Shown: positions 8,189 through 17,547 of the stretch, piece by piece
Numbering within the stretch: position 1 is the stretch's first letter
Layout of the letters: every line of letters begins with the position of its first letter
DNA from: Corynebacterium camporealensis
Lineage (GTDB): Bacteria; Actinomycetota; Actinomycetes; Mycobacteriales; Mycobacteriaceae
NCBI RefSeq assembly: GCF_000980815.1
Contig: NZ_CP011311.1
Coordinates: 248,001 to 312,000, forward strand
Direction: 5' to 3'
DNA length: 64,000 bases
Position numbers and translations under genes: made by a program
Notes under the pieces: model-generated
Told to the model about the DNA's origin: nothing
What the model saw: only the letters and a program-made list of their open reading frames with translations
Database searches by the model: none

Positions 8189-9451
8189 GTGAACGTCACG
8201 CTTGCGTTTTTCGCCGGTGTCTTAATCACCGCACTGTTTCTGCCGATCCTTAATTGGCTGCGCGGGCGCATTGAGCGCTACCGCAAGGCCAGCGTGTCAG
8301 AATCTAACCAGGTCACCACGGTTAGCCAGGTGCTGCACTTGGCGGTGCAGGGCTCACCGACGGGAATCGCGGTGGTGGACAAGCAACGCGATGTCATCTT
8401 GTCCAACCCGGCCGCCCACGACATGTCCTTAGTCCACGACCGCGCTATGAACCCGGGTATTTGGAAAGTCGCCCAGGAAGTCTTCGAGGACAAAGAAGAC
8501 CGCACCTGCGACCTGGAGATTCCTCGCCGGCGCACCGGCAACCGCGTCACCCAGGTCAAGGCTGTGGTGAAGCCGCTGACGCTTAACGATGACCGCTTCG
8601 TCATCGTCTACGGCACCGACGAATCCGAGAACGTGCGCATGGAATCCGCCCGCCGCGACTTTGTGGCCAATGTCTCCCATGAGCTTAAGACTCCAGTCGG
8701 CGGTATCGCACTGCTGGCCGAGGCGCTGCTGCAGGACGTCGAGGATCCCGAACACGTCGAATACTTCGGCTCCAAGGTGCAAAAGGAAGCAGCGCGCATG
8801 GCCGATATGGTCAACGAGCTGATTTCGTTGTCCAAGCTGCAGGGGGCCGAGGCCCTTCCGGAGATGGAACCACTCGAGGTCGATACGCTTATCGATGAAG
8901 CCGTCTCCCGCAACCTCATGAACGCCGAAGCCCACAACATCGAAATCGCCCGCGGCAAGCCTTCCGGCGTCCAGGTCCAAGGCGATAAATCCCTGCTCGT
9001 TACCGCTATTTCTAACCTGATTTCCAACGCGGTGAGCTATTCGCCAGAAACCATGCCGGTCTCGATTACCCAGAAGATCACCGATTCGGGATCCATTCTG
9101 ATTCGCGTGACTGACCGCGGCATCGGTATCGCCCCGGAGGACCAAAAGCGCGTCTTCGAGCGCTTTTTCCGCGTTGACAAGGCCCGGTCACGGCAGACCG
9201 GGGGCACTGGCTTAGGATTGGCAATTGTAAAGCACGTGGTAGCCAACCACGGCGGCGATATCCGGTTGTGGTCGCGCCCGGGCACGGGTTCGACTTTTAG
9301 CATTGAACTTCCAATTTATTCAGACCCACTTCCCTCGGTGGGCAAGAAGATAGAGAATAATGAAGAAGAGGCCGGAGTAGCAGCCGCTGCCCCTGGCCTG
9401 CCGCGTGCAGTTGCTCGCGTCGCAGCCCGTCGAAAGGACAAAACACAATGA
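8189..9451 (+). CDS. senX3: sensor histidine kinase SenX3
   Basis: A 420-residue membrane sensor kinase partnered with RegX3 in the actinobacterial phosphate-starvation response. One N-terminal membrane helix (residues 4-24) is followed by a PAS-like segment (about 45-145), the dimerisation/phosphoacceptor H-box FVANVSHELKTP with His164, and an HATPase domain with N-box NLISNAVSYS, G1-box DRGIGIAPEDQKRVFERFF and G2-box GGTGLGLAIVKHV. The GTG start is preferred because AGGGG lies 8 bases upstream; in-frame GTGs before it fall inside the hairpin. The C-terminal 40 residues are Ala/Glu-rich. Overlaps regX3 by 4 bases (ATGA), implying translational coupling. Confidence 0.94.
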   Translation: MNVTLAFFAGVLITALFLPILNWLRGRIERYRKASVSESNQVTTVSQVLHLAVQGSPTGIAVVDKQRDVILSNPAAHDMSLVHDRAMNPGIWKVAQEVFEDKEDRTCDLEIPRRRTGNRVTQVKAVVKPLTLNDDRFVIVYGTDESENVRMESARRDFVANVSHELKTPVGGIALLAEALLQDVEDPEHVEYFGSKVQKEAARMADMVNELISLSKLQGAEALPEMEPLEVDTLIDEAVSRNLMNAEAHNIEIARGKPSGVQVQGDKSLLVTAISNLISNAVSYSPETMPVSITQKITDSGSILIRVTDRGIGIAPEDQKRVFERFFRVDKARSRQTGGTGLGLAIVKHVVANHGGDIRLWSRPGTGSTFSIELPIYSDPLPSVGKKIENNEEEAGVAAAAPGLPRAVARVAARRKDKTQ

Positions 9452-10170
9452 CCACCATTCTCATCGTCGAAGACGAAGAGTCATTGGCGGATCCATTAGC
9501 GTTCCTGCTTCAAAAGGAAGGCTTCGAACCCATCGTCGCAAACGACGGACCCACCGCACTGGAAGAATTCGACCAGCGCGACATCGACATTGTTCTCCTC
9601 GACCTTATGCTGCCGGGCATGTCCGGCACCGATGTCTGCAAACAACTGCGGGCCACCTCGAACGTCCCAGTCATCATGGTCACCGCGCGTGACTCCGAAA
9701 TCGATAAGGTCGTCGGCTTGGAACTCGGCGCCGACGATTACGTGACCAAGCCCTATTCTTCCCGCGAGCTCATTGCGCGCATTAGGGCGGTGCTGCGCCG
9801 TGGGGCGGATGCGGCATCGTCAAGCAATGCTGCTCCTGCCGAGCCAGCAGTCGAAGAACTCGTGCCCGACCAAATCCTGGAGGGCGGACGCGTGCGCATG
9901 GACGTCGAACGCCACACAGTCGCCGTCGACGGCGAACCGGTATCCATGCCACTGAAGGAATTCGACCTGCTGGAATACCTGCTGCGCAACGCCGGACGCG
10001 TGCTCACCCGCGGCCAGCTCATCGACCGCATCTGGGGTGCCGATTACGTCGGTGACACCAAGACCCTCGACGTGCACGTCAAGCGCCTGCGTTCCAAGAT
10101 TGAACTGCAGCCCTCGCGCCCGAAGCACCTGGTCACCGTGCGCGGCCTGGGCTACAAGTTCGAGCTATAA
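9448..10170 (+). CDS. regX3: response regulator RegX3
   Basis: A 240-residue OmpR/PhoB-type regulator. The receiver domain (1-120) shows the acidic pair VEDEE, phosphoacceptor Asp52 in LLDLMLPG, the switch Thr in MVTARD and Lys in [10 protein letters not shown] linker of about 25 Ala/Ser-rich residues leads to a winged-helix DNA-binding domain ([10 protein letters not shown] at the end). It is phosphorylated by SenX3 and controls phosphate-responsive genes in related organisms. Its 3' end overlaps by 19 bp the convergent minus-strand gene that follows. Confidence 0.95.
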   Translation: MTTILIVEDEESLADPLAFLLQKEGFEPIVANDGPTALEEFDQRDIDIVLLDLMLPGMSGTDVCKQLRATSNVPVIMVTARDSEIDKVVGLELGADDYVTKPYSSRELIARIRAVLRRGADAASSSNAAPAEPAVEELVPDQILEGGRVRMDVERHTVAVDGEPVSMPLKEFDLLEYLLRNAGRVLTRGQLIDRIWGADYVGDTKTLDVHVKRLRSKIELQPSRPKHLVTVRGLGYKFEL

Positions 10171-11063
10171 CGCCCAGCCTTTTCACTGGCGGGGTGCTTG
10201 GTCCAGACCACCCCGTGGCGGGCTGCCTCCGCGCGCGCTGCACAGTGCTCGGCCAGAATGTCGTAGCACTCCCGGCCTAGCAGCCCGACCAGCTCATTTT
10301 CCTGCGCCTTCCACATCGGCTCCGGCGAATTGTGGCACGCCGCATCGGTGGTGCAGTACCAATCAAAGTCCTCGCCACCATCGCCCCAGCCGCGGCGGTC
10401 GTACTCCCCAATCGTGGTGCGCAAAATCTCCTGGCCATCCGGGCGCTCTTCGTATTCTTCATGGCGGCGCAGCGGCAACTGCCAGCACACCTCCGGCTTC
10501 ACGATGGTCAAATCCTTCCCCTCAGCCACCGCCCACTGGTGCAGCGCACAACCCGTGCCCGTTTCCCAGCCTGCGCGGTTGGCAAAAATGCACGCGCCAT
10601 CCACAATCGGCGTCTTCAGCGCCGGCTCCGGCTCGCCATCATCGCCGTCGAGTTCATCCCACTCCAGCCACGGCTCCAAATCGGCAGTCGTGGAGTTCTC
10701 CAAGAACTCATCGGTGCCCTCGGGCCGCAGTTGCCAGTACTTGGCGGGCATTTCGGCGACGGCATCGTAAAGCTGGTCCCGGTCTTGCTCATCTGCCATA
10801 AACGCACCGTGGACACAGCACCCCACATCGGGCTGCTGCTTATCGATGCCCGGACACAACGCCGTACCGAACTGACACGCGTAGTGCGACTCAACCCAGG
10901 TCAGGTCCACCGAAATGACATGGTGCTCGTCATTCGGATCAGTAAATTCGAACCACTCCCGGGGATAATCCGGGGCGAGTTCGCGGCCTGCACGAATCGA
11001 TGCCGCAGCCGGTGAGCTGGCAGGGAAACCTAGATATACCTCAGAAGATTTTGGGCGATTCAC
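10152..11063 (-). CDS. conserved Cys-rich cytoplasmic protein (Rv0495c-like position)
   Basis: A 303-residue protein conserved at this position between regX3 and ppx in actinomycetes (Rv0495c in M. tuberculosis, by synteny). No transmembrane segment or signal peptide. It is unusually rich in Cys, His and Trp: [48 protein letters not shown] and [13 protein letters not shown]. These paired Cys/His clusters suggest metal or Fe-S coordination, similar in spirit to YkgJ-type zinc/iron-cluster proteins, but function is not established from sequence. GTG start. It diverges from ppx across only 33 bp and overlaps the regX3 terminus by 19 bp. Confidence 0.8.
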   Translation of the reverse strand: MNRPKSSEVYLGFPASSPAAASIRAGRELAPDYPREWFEFTDPNDEHHVISVDLTWVESHYACQFGTALCPGIDKQQPDVGCCVHGAFMADEQDRDQLYDAVAEMPAKYWQLRPEGTDEFLENSTTADLEPWLEWDELDGDDGEPEPALKTPIVDGACIFANRAGWETGTGCALHQWAVAEGKDLTIVKPEVCWQLPLRRHEEYEERPDGQEILRTTIGEYDRRGWGDGGEDFDWYCTTDAACHNSPEPMWKAQENELVGLLGRECYDILAEHCAARAEAARHGVVWTKHPASEKAGRYSSNL

Positions 11064-11084
11064 ACTTCACCACGGTAGACCTAC

Positions 11085-11090
11085 TACGCT
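11085..11090 (+). promoter_or_regulatory. -10 element of ppx, leaderless
   Basis: TACGCT ends 6 bases before the GTG start of the Ppx gene. The GGGAG in between is too close to serve as an ordinary ribosome binding site. Confidence 0.5.
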
Positions 11091-11096
11091 GGGAGT

Positions 11097-12026
11097 GTGC
11101 GATTAGGTGTATTAGACGTCGGAAGCAATACCGTCCATCTGGTTGCGGTCGATGCCGCAACCGGTGGTCGCCCGACCCCAATGAGTGACTGGAAGACCCC
11201 TCTGCGTCTGGTGGAACAGCTAGACAAGAAGGGAAACATCCACGACAAAGGCTTAAAGCGACTGGTCAAAGCTGTCGAAGAAGCCAACGAGCTAGGCCAA
11301 AAGCTCGGCTGCGATGAGTTCATGGCCTTTGCTACTTCTGCAGTGCGCTCTGCAGGGAACTCGGAGTACGTGCTCGACGAAGTAGAAAAGCAGACCGGAG
11401 TGCGCCTGGAAATCCTCAGCGGTGTTGAAGAAGCACAGCTGACCTTCCTGGCGGTGCGTCGTTGGTACGGTTGGTCCGCCGGCCGCATCACCAATCTCGA
11501 TATTGGCGGCGGCTCACTGGAGCTATCCACCGGTACCGACGAACACCCCGACTTGGCCTTCTCCTTGGACCTCGGCGCTGGCCGGTTGACCCACAACTGG
11601 TTCGATACCGACCCACCGGGCAAAAAAGAAGTCAACATGCTGCGCGACTACATCGACGCCGAGCTAGTCTCTGCCACCGACCAGATGAAGGCCATGGGCG
11701 ACTATGGTCTCGCGGTAGGTACCTCGAAGACCTTCCGCACTCTGGCGCGCCTGACCGGTGCCGCACCGTCGTCTGCTGGCCCTTTTGTTAAGCGCACACT
11801 CACCGCACCGGGTCTGCGCCAGCTGATTTCCTTTATCTCTCGCATGACCGCTGCCGACCGCGCCGACCTCGAAGGAGTAAGCTCCGATCGTTCGCACCAG
11901 ATCGTCGCCGGCGCTTTAGTCGCGGAGGCTTCCATGCGTGCATTGGGAATCGATAAACTAGAAATCTGCCCGTGGGCACTGCGTGAAGGCGTCATTCTGC
12001 GCCGGACCGATAAGGGATTGGAATAG
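11097..12026 (+). CDS. ppx: Ppx/GppA-family exopolyphosphatase
   Basis: A 309-residue protein of the ASKHA fold that hydrolyses inorganic polyphosphate and/or pppGpp. Seen: phosphate-1 motif [17 protein letters not shown] at the N-terminus, [12 protein letters not shown] near 78, and phosphate-2 motif [13 protein letters not shown] near 137. It is the short, catalytic-domain-only form typical of actinobacteria, lacking the C-terminal HD-like extension of E. coli PPX. GTG start, probably leaderless. Followed after 9 bp by a membrane-protein gene with its own good ribosome binding site, so likely co-transcribed. Confidence 0.9.
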   Translation: MRLGVLDVGSNTVHLVAVDAATGGRPTPMSDWKTPLRLVEQLDKKGNIHDKGLKRLVKAVEEANELGQKLGCDEFMAFATSAVRSAGNSEYVLDEVEKQTGVRLEILSGVEEAQLTFLAVRRWYGWSAGRITNLDIGGGSLELSTGTDEHPDLAFSLDLGAGRLTHNWFDTDPPGKKEVNMLRDYIDAELVSATDQMKAMGDYGLAVGTSKTFRTLARLTGAAPSSAGPFVKRTLTAPGLRQLISFISRMTAADRADLEGVSSDRSHQIVAGALVAEASMRALGIDKLEICPWALREGVILRRTDKGLE

Positions 12027-12035
12027 GAAGGCACC

Positions 12036-12995
12036 ATGGCTAACGAGAAACAGTTAACCGTCGCGGAGCTTTTGGCGCGCCAACAAAAAGAGCGCGGCGA
12101 TAAGTCTGCCCCGAGCCGCCGCCGTCGCCGCCGCAGCCTCGAGGACGGCGGTATCTCCGTATCCGAGCTGACCGGAAACCTGTCCAAGGTTAAGGCTCGC
12201 CCCGAGGAGTCCAAGCACTCCAACGTCCCCATCGACGAGACCGCGCCTGTTATCCCCGCCCCAGATCGCCCGGAACCGGGCGAGTCCGCGCAGAAAGAGG
12301 ACTCTGCGCAGGCAAAGGATTCCGCACCGAAGGCTGAGCCCAAGGAGGCTGCCAAGAAGCCTGAGCCAAAGAAGCCCGAGCCTAAGAAGGCAGACAAGCC
12401 TGCCGAAAAGAAGCCGGAGCCGAAGAAGCCGGAGGTCAAGGATGCGGGCAAGCCAGCGGCTGCGGCTGCAGCTGCGGGAACCGCATCTCCGGTAGCGAAG
12501 CCGGAAGAAAAGCCGACTGCAGAGAACCAGCCCTCCTCGGATGACACGACGGAAATCCAGAAGGTTACTGAGGAGCCGAAGCAGAAGCAGCAGGCTGACA
12601 CCAAGACCAAGGCTGCCGCAGCGGGTGCTGCAGGTGCTGGGGTAGCGGGGGCATCGTCAAGCAAGGCTGGCGACACCGGTGAGCTGCCCGTCGTGCGTGA
12701 CGAGCAGAAGCCGGCGGCTTCTGAGCAAGAGGAACAGGAAGAGGAAAAGCTTAAGCCATTTTCTGTGATTTTGCTGGCGCTGATTGGCATTGTGCTCGGC
12801 GCGGTGATTTTCATGGGCTTCCAGGTGCTCTGGGACCGCTTCGCGCTTGGCATCGTGGGCCTGCTGGCTATCGGTGTGACTGCGGCGATGGTTGGTATCG
12901 TCCATGCGCTGCGCACTGACCGCGATGGCCTGTCGATGGGCCTGGCAGGCGTCGTTGGCCTCGTCCTGACCTTCGGCCCGCTGCTGCTGGTCTAA
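12036..12995 (+). CDS. Lys/Pro/Glu-rich membrane protein
   Basis: A 319-residue conserved actinobacterial membrane protein of unknown function. The first 235 residues are hydrophilic and low-complexity, with a basic patch SRRRRRRSLEDGG near 25 and repeats of EPKKPEPKK. The last 80 residues hold three hydrophobic segments (VILLALIGIVLGAVIFMGF, LGIVGLLAIGVTAAMVGIV, GLAGVVGLVLTFGPLLLV). The N-terminal tail is probably cytoplasmic. It lies between ppx and proC as in mycobacteria (Rv0497 position). AGGAAGG precedes the ATG. A terminator follows. Confidence 0.82.
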   Translation: MANEKQLTVAELLARQQKERGDKSAPSRRRRRRSLEDGGISVSELTGNLSKVKARPEESKHSNVPIDETAPVIPAPDRPEPGESAQKEDSAQAKDSAPKAEPKEAAKKPEPKKPEPKKADKPAEKKPEPKKPEVKDAGKPAAAAAAAGTASPVAKPEEKPTAENQPSSDDTTEIQKVTEEPKQKQQADTKTKAAAAGAAGAGVAGASSSKAGDTGELPVVRDEQKPAASEQEEQEEEKLKPFSVILLALIGIVLGAVIFMGFQVLWDRFALGIVGLLAIGVTAAMVGIVHALRTDRDGLSMGLAGVVGLVLTFGPLLLV

Positions 12996-13010
12996 TACAC
13001 CTTTCACATT

Positions 13011-13042
13011 CCCGGTCACCGTCCATGGTGGCCGGGTTTCGT
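13011..13042 (+). terminator. terminator after the ppx operon
   Basis: Stem CCCGGTCACC / GGTGGCCGGG (one G-U pair) with a 6-base loop, followed by TTTCGTGCTTT. Confidence 0.8.
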
Positions 13043-13064
13043 GCTTTCTGGCACGCTGGTATGC

Positions 13065-13856
13065 ATGACTAAAATTGCAGTATTAGGTGGAGGACAAATC
13101 GGTGAGGCCCTTGTATCGGGTCTCGTGGCAGCAGAGTACAACGCTGCGGATATTACGGTGACCAACCGTCGCGAGGAGCGCCGCAACGAGATTGCGCAGA
13201 CCTACGGGGTCAACACCACCGATGACAATGCAGAAGCCGCCAAGGATGCGGACTACGTCTTCGCGTGCGTGAAGCCGTACGCCATCGTGGAGTTGCTGGA
13301 GAACCTGGACTTCAGCAAGGACACCGTTGTCGTGTCGATGGCTGCAGGCCTGACGCTGGAGACCCTCGAGCAGGCAGCTGGCGATGGCGTGCCTGTCGTC
13401 CGCGTCATGCCGAACACCCCGATGCTGGTGCGCCGCGGCATGTGCACCTGCGCGCCGGGCCAGCACGTCACTGACACCCAGCAGGCAGGGGTCCGGGAGC
13501 TGCTGGAAGCTGTCGGTGAGGTTGTCTTCCTGGAAGAAAAGCTTATCGATGCCGCTACCGCCCTGGCCGGCTCCGCCCCAGCCTATTACTTCCTGGTCAC
13601 CGAAGCGCTTGTCGATGCCGGCGTCCAACTCGGCCTTCCCCGCGCCACCGCCGAAAAGCTCGCCGCATCCACCGCGTATGGCGCAGGCACCATGCTGGCC
13701 GAGTCCGGCAAGGGCCCAGTCGATCTGCGTGCCGGCGTGAGCTCCCCAGGCGGCACCACCGTCGCCGCTCTCCGCGAACTGGAGGAGTCCGGCCTGCGCG
13801 GCGCCTTCTTCCGTGCCGCTGAGGCCTGCGAGCAGCGCGCCAAAGAGCTGGGGTAA
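13065..13856 (+). CDS. proC: pyrroline-5-carboxylate reductase
   Basis: A 263-residue cytoplasmic enzyme that reduces P5C to proline with NAD(P)H. The N-terminal Rossmann motif is [31 protein letters not shown] and the C-terminal signature [16 protein letters not shown] are diagnostic of P5CR. The second of two in-frame starts (MTKIAVLGG) was chosen since it places the dinucleotide motif at the normal distance from the N-terminus. No clear ribosome binding site; CACGCT seven bases upstream could be a -10 of a leaderless message. Confidence 0.95.
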   Translation: MTKIAVLGGGQIGEALVSGLVAAEYNAADITVTNRREERRNEIAQTYGVNTTDDNAEAAKDADYVFACVKPYAIVELLENLDFSKDTVVVSMAAGLTLETLEQAAGDGVPVVRVMPNTPMLVRRGMCTCAPGQHVTDTQQAGVRELLEAVGEVVFLEEKLIDAATALAGSAPAYYFLVTEALVDAGVQLGLPRATAEKLAASTAYGAGTMLAESGKGPVDLRAGVSSPGGTTVAALRELEESGLRGAFFRAAEACEQRAKELG

Positions 13857-13910
13857 GCCTTAACGGCTTACCGTTCCGCAACGGAGCGCGCCCTCGCGTT
13901 CCGTTACAGG

Positions 13911-13937
13911 GCACCCCCTACTGGGGGTGTCTTTTCT
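13911..13937 (+). terminator. terminator after proC
   Basis: GCACCCCC / GGGGGTGT hairpin with a 4-base loop, followed by CTTTTCT. Confidence 0.85.
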
Positions 13938-14112
13938 ATTGTTGCGAAAGTGATACCAGGTGCCCAGCGGAGGTTAGAGACTCATGGGAAAAAAGTTGGC
14001 ACGTGGGTCGCATTGGTCACAGGGTTCACGCTAGGCTAGAACGAGCACGTGCGTGATAGTCCTGTGGGAGGGGAAGCCTACAGCGCGCCACGGGCTGAAG
14101 GGTTAGATATTT

Positions 14113-14301
14113 ATGGCAAATGAAGACAAGGGAACCTTTCTGACCATCGCGGAGGTCGCTGAGATTATGCGTGTCTCCAAGATGACTGTTTATCGATTGG
14201 TTCATGCAGGCGAGATGCCAGCCGTTCGCGTGGGACGCTCTTTCCGTGTTCACGAGAACGCTGTTAACGAATACCTCGAGGCCTCCGTTTACGGAGCCTA
14301 A
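14113..14301 (+). CDS. small excisionase-type HTH DNA-binding protein
   Basis: A 62-residue MerR/excisionase-like winged helix (HTH_17 type). The core FLTIAEVAEIMRVSKMTVYRLVHAGEMPAVRVGRSFRVHENAVNEYL covers the helix-turn-helix and the wing arginines. It is the conserved single-domain regulator between proC and the bS22 gene in actinomycetes (Rv0500A position), not a phage excisionase. No nearby integrase supports a mobile role. AAGGG lies 10 bases before the ATG. The gene stands alone between terminators. Confidence 0.88.
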   Translation: MANEDKGTFLTIAEVAEIMRVSKMTVYRLVHAGEMPAVRVGRSFRVHENAVNEYLEASVYGA

Positions 14302-14319
14302 AGGTGCCTGGCATAAAGC

Positions 14320-14375
14320 CAGCGCCCACCACTGCGAATCGGCTTGGTCCGCGGTGGTGGGCGCTGTCTCTTTTT
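14320..14375 (+). terminator. terminator after the HTH gene
   Basis: Perfect 13-bp stem CAGCGCCCACCAC / GTGGTGGGCGCTG, then TCTCTTTTT. Confidence 0.9.
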
Positions 14376-14570
14376 GGTGCTGGTGCGCCAGCTGGGTAGA
14401 ATATAACGCATTCGTGTCGACTTTAACGGCCCGCTCCGCTCCTTCTGACGCCTTCTAAAGAAAACTCCAGAAGGAAGCGGGAAGCCCTAAAGAGTGCACC
14501 TTGAGGGCTTTGAGGCTGGTGTCGGCAGGTTTCAAGTACGTACTTCCACTTCGAAAGTGAGGAAACCGAT

Positions 14571-14672
14571 ATGGGTTCTGTGATTAAGAAGCGCCGCAAG
14601 CGCATGTCCAAGAAGAAGCACCGCAAGATGCTGCGCCGCACCCGCGTGCAGCGTCGTAAGCTGGGCAAGTAA
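14571..14672 (+). CDS. 30S ribosomal protein bS22 (AURKAIP1/COX24 family)
   Basis: A 33-residue, extremely basic protein: begins [19 protein letters not shown] and ends in RVQRRKLGK. The sequence is nearly invariant in actinomycetes, where it is the small-subunit protein bS22 seen in mycobacterial ribosome structures. GTGAGGA lies about 10 bases before the ATG and a strong terminator follows the stop, so it is a genuine monocistronic gene despite its size. It is easily missed by automatic callers with a length cut-off. Confidence 0.93.
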   Translation: MGSVIKKRRKRMSKKKHRKMLRRTRVQRRKLGK

Positions 14673-14685
14673 ACCCCAGCTACCC

Positions 14686-14720
14686 AAAGTGCCCTGTCTT
14701 TCGGCAGGGCACTTTCTCGT
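14686..14720 (+). terminator. terminator after bS22, bidirectional
   Basis: AAAGTGCCCTG / CAGGGCACTTT, an 11-bp perfect stem with an 8-base loop and T-rich flanks on both strands. It can also serve the convergent SerB-like gene. Confidence 0.85.
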
Positions 14721-14732
14721 TTTCTGGCTTGC

Positions 14733-15854
14733 CTACTGCGGAGGCGTTGCAGGGCGATTCTTGGGGCGACGCAGACGCCAGCCGCCGTAGGAGAATGCTG
14801 CGGTGGCGAGTGCGGGCAGGCCGTAGGTGCGCACGGCTTTGCGGATAGACCGGTAGTCGCGGATGAGCCAGCCGCGGCGCTGGGCGATGCGGCGCAGCTT
14901 GCCATCGGGGTTAATGGCAACGGCGGTGCCGACCATCGACAGCATGGGCACGTCGTTGGCGGAATCCGAATACGCGGTGCAGCGCTGCAAGTCCAGGCCC
15001 TCAATCGTGGCCAGGGCGGCAACGGCGTGCATTTTGCCGGGGCCGTGGAGGATATCGCCAAGCAAGCGCCCGGTGAATTTGCCGTCTTCAACTTCCGCGA
15101 CGGTGCCCAAAGCGCCGGTAAAGCCAAAGCGCCTGGCCAACACTTGTGCGAGCTGTACCGGGGTAGCGGTCACCAACCAGACTTGCTGGCCGGCCGCCAA
15201 GTGCATCTCCGCCAACTGTGTCGTGCCCGAGTAGGCCTTGCGCGACATCTTCTCATCGACGATTTCCTCGCACAGCTCAATCAGCTCCGCCTCGCTGCGG
15301 CCTTTGATGAATTCCAAGGCTTGGGTGCGCCCGGCGGCGACATCGGCAGCATTTTCCTTGCCAGACAGCCGGAACTTCAACTGCTTCCATGCAATCGGGG
15401 CTATTTCCGAGATGCGGAAATAGCGACGGCGGGCTAAACCAAAAGCAAACTCCACCAGCGACGAGCCCTGAATCAGTGTGTTGTCCACATCGAAAAACGC
15501 CGCCGCGCCCGGGTCCTGCGGCACGTCCGGGTCGGGGTTGGTAATGCGCTGCGCACCCGCGGCCGTATAAGAACCACTGACCGAATCCACACCGGAGTTA
15601 AACGCATCCAAGTCAATGCCAAACTCCGACAAGGCGGCTTCGGCAGCGGCGGCGCCGGCTTCGCGCTGGGATTCGGCATCGAGAGGCGCGAGCGCTTGAT
15701 TTTCCAGAAAATTACGCAGGTTGCCCCGCGAGGCGGTCCAGTTGGCCAAAAACTCGCGCGGTGACTCGGGAAAACCGGGGACTAAGTCCGACACATCAAC
15801 TGCTTCCATCGAGGTTGCGACTATCGTGTCCATAGTAGTGCTTTTGCCCGACAT
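14733..15854 (-). CDS. HAD-IB family phosphatase (SerB1-like)
   Basis: A 373-residue HAD-superfamily hydrolase. Motif I is [19 protein letters not shown] (nucleophile and acid Asp), motif II the Thr in [11 protein letters not shown], and motif [17 protein letters not shown]. An N-terminal extension of about 115 residues precedes the catalytic domain and a short hydrophobic, basic C-terminal tail follows. Orthologues at this position are called SerB1 (Rv0505c), but the HAD-IB subfamily also includes lipid-linked phosphatases, so phosphoserine is not assured as substrate. Start is uncertain: ATGs at 15854 and 15833 are both weak. It is divergent from the glutaredoxin-like gene, whose start lies 24 bp away. 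Confidence 0.8.
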   Translation of the reverse strand: MSGKSTTMDTIVATSMEAVDVSDLVPGFPESPREFLANWTASRGNLRNFLENQALAPLDAESQREAGAAAAEAALSEFGIDLDAFNSGVDSVSGSYTAAGAQRITNPDPDVPQDPGAAAFFDVDNTLIQGSSLVEFAFGLARRRYFRISEIAPIAWKQLKFRLSGKENAADVAAGRTQALEFIKGRSEAELIELCEEIVDEKMSRKAYSGTTQLAEMHLAAGQQVWLVTATPVQLAQVLARRFGFTGALGTVAEVEDGKFTGRLLGDILHGPGKMHAVAALATIEGLDLQRCTAYSDSANDVPMLSMVGTAVAINPDGKLRRIAQRRGWLIRDYRSIRKAVRTYGLPALATAAFSYGGWRLRRPKNRPATPPQ

Positions 15855-15878
15855 CGTCTTGATGAGGAGTTGCCCCCG

Positions 15879-16118
15879 GTGCGCGAAGTGGAATTGATGG
15901 TCCGTGACAGCTGCGGTTCCTGTAAACGTGTCCACGCCCAAATCACCCCCGTTGTGGAGGCCGCGGGGGCGCACCTCGAGCTTCGCGATGTCGACACCGA
16001 CCCCGAATTGGCCATGGAATACGGCGACCGCGTGCCTGTTGTGGTGATTGACGATGAAGAATTCGCCTGCTGGGAAGTCGACAACGATGAGTTAGCCGCT
16101 GAGCTTAAGCGTGGCTAG
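15879..16118 (+). CDS. glutaredoxin-like thiol-disulfide protein
   Basis: A 79-residue small thioredoxin-fold protein with an SCGSC active-site motif near residue 10 and the conserved cis-Pro context [13 protein letters not shown]. Orthologues precede hemA in other actinomycetes (Rv0508 position). The GTG start is preferred because AGGAG lies 9 bases upstream; the TTG three codons earlier abuts that element. Likely a cytoplasmic redox protein; the partner is unknown. Its proximity to hemA, whose product has a catalytic Cys, is suggestive only. Confidence 0.83.
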   Translation: MREVELMVRDSCGSCKRVHAQITPVVEAAGAHLELRDVDTDPELAMEYGDRVPVVVIDDEEFACWEVDNDELAAELKRG

Positions 16119-16153
16119 TTCGACATTTCCTGAGAAAAGCTTTAGTCTTTTGG

Positions 16154-16167
16154 TTGATTTAGATCAA
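16154..16167. promoter_or_regulatory. FNR-like palindrome upstream of hemA
   Basis: TTGAT-TTAG-ATCAA lies 34 bp upstream of the hemA start and matches the classical FNR/ANR consensus TTGAT-N4-ATCAA exactly. It may overlap a -35 region. Whether a CRP/FNR-family or other regulator binds it in corynebacteria is unknown. Confidence 0.45.
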
Positions 16168-16200
16168 TCAAAGGGTTGATAGGACCGTGGAGGAATCTGC

Positions 16201-17547
16201 ATGAGTGTGCTCGTCGTGGGAATGTCCCACCAGTCGGCACCCGTATCCCTGTTGGAAAAACTCAGCATGGATGACACCGTCCAGCACGACGCCTGCGCGC
16301 AGCTGGTGAATGCGGGTTCCCTATCGGAGGCGATGATTATCTCCACCTGCAATCGCATGGAGGTCTACACCGTCACCAATTCCTTCCACACCGGCGTCCA
16401 GGACGTCATCACCGTGCTTCACGATGTCTCCGGCGTCGACGAAGAGCGCCTCCGCAGCTATCTCTACGTCCGCTACGCCGACGCCGCCGCTGAACACCTC
16501 ATGACGGTGACCTCCGGCATGGATTCCATGGTCATCGGTGAGCAGCAGATCATCGGCCAGGTCCGCACCGCCTACCAGTCTGCCGCCGAGCAGGGCACCG
16601 TCGGCCCGCGCATCCACGCCCTCGCCCAGTCCGCCCTGCGCACCGGCAAGCGCGTCCACTCCGAAACCGCCATCGACGAGGCCGGGTCCTCCATGGTCTC
16701 TTTCGCCTTCGACCAGGCCTTGCAGCGCCTCGACCTCGAGGATCTGGCAGGCAAGCGCGTGCTCATCCTTGGTGCCGGTGCCATGGCTTCGCTGGCCGCC
16801 ACCCACGCCGGCCGCCTCAACGCGGACACGCTGGTCATCGCCAACCGCACCCGCGAGCGCGCCGAGCGCCTGGCTAGCCATTCCCACGAGGCAGGCGTGA
16901 ATGCTGAGGTCATCGATTTCTCCGACCGTGCCGCAGCGCTTTCCGATGTCGACCTGGCCATCTCCGCCACCGGCGCCCAAAACTTCACCATTACTGCTGC
17001 GGACATCGATAAGTATGCCCGCGGCCCACTCATGCTCATCGACCTGTCCTTGCCACGCGACATTGAAGACGAGGCCGCCGACCACGAGGACGTCGACCTG
17101 GTCAACATCGAGCGCCTGTCGAAGTCGCTGACCGCAGCCGATACCGAACTCGCCGCCGGCACCAGTCCACACGCCCAGGCCCGCCGCATCGTGGACGAGG
17201 AGCTGGAATCCTACGCCTCCGCCCAGCGCGTACGCGACGTCGTCCCGGCCGTCTCGGCACTCCACCAGCGCGCCGCTGACCTCGTCGAGTGCGAACTCGG
17301 CCGCCTTACGCAACGCCACCCGGAACTCGAGGGAAAGCAGCTCGAGGATGTGAATCGGGCGCTCAAGCGCGTCGTCGATAAGCTTTTGCACGAACCGACT
17401 GTGCGGGCGAAGAAACTGGCTGAGCGCTCCGGCAGTGTCAGCCACGAAAATGCGCTGCAGGAACTGTTTGGCCTGCAGCTGGAAGGCAGCGGTGTTGCCG
17501 TTGATGCCACCGACCTGCCGAATATGACCCAGAGGAAGGACGCTTAG
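16201..17547 (+). CDS. hemA: glutamyl-tRNA reductase
   Basis: A 448-residue enzyme that reduces Glu-tRNA(Glu) to glutamate-1-semialdehyde with NADPH, the first committed step of C5-pathway tetrapyrrole synthesis. The catalytic Cys50 is in ISTCNRMEVY; GEQQIIGQVRTAY is the substrate-domain signature; VLILGAGAMASLAA begins the NADPH domain; the C-terminal helical dimerisation domain follows. GGAGGAA precedes the ATG. The stop codon directly abuts the hemC ATG, so the genes are translationally coupled. Confidence 0.96.
   Translation: MSVLVVGMSHQSAPVSLLEKLSMDDTVQHDACAQLVNAGSLSEAMIISTCNRMEVYTVTNSFHTGVQDVITVLHDVSGVDEERLRSYLYVRYADAAAEHLMTVTSGMDSMVIGEQQIIGQVRTAYQSAAEQGTVGPRIHALAQSALRTGKRVHSETAIDEAGSSMVSFAFDQALQRLDLEDLAGKRVLILGAGAMASLAATHAGRLNADTLVIANRTRERAERLASHSHEAGVNAEVIDFSDRAAALSDVDLAISATGAQNFTITAADIDKYARGPLMLIDLSLPRDIEDEAADHEDVDLVNIERLSKSLTAADTELAAGTSPHAQARRIVDEELESYASAQRVRDVVPAVSALHQRAADLVECELGRLTQRHPELEGKQLEDVNRALKRVVDKLLHEPTVRAKKLAERSGSVSHENALQELFGLQLEGSGVAVDATDLPNMTQRKDA

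Noticed and set aside
11702..12916. 404-codon open frame antisense to ppx and the membrane-protein gene
   Set aside because: Ser/Ala/Phe-rich shadow translation of a Lys/Glu/Pro-rich low-complexity gene.
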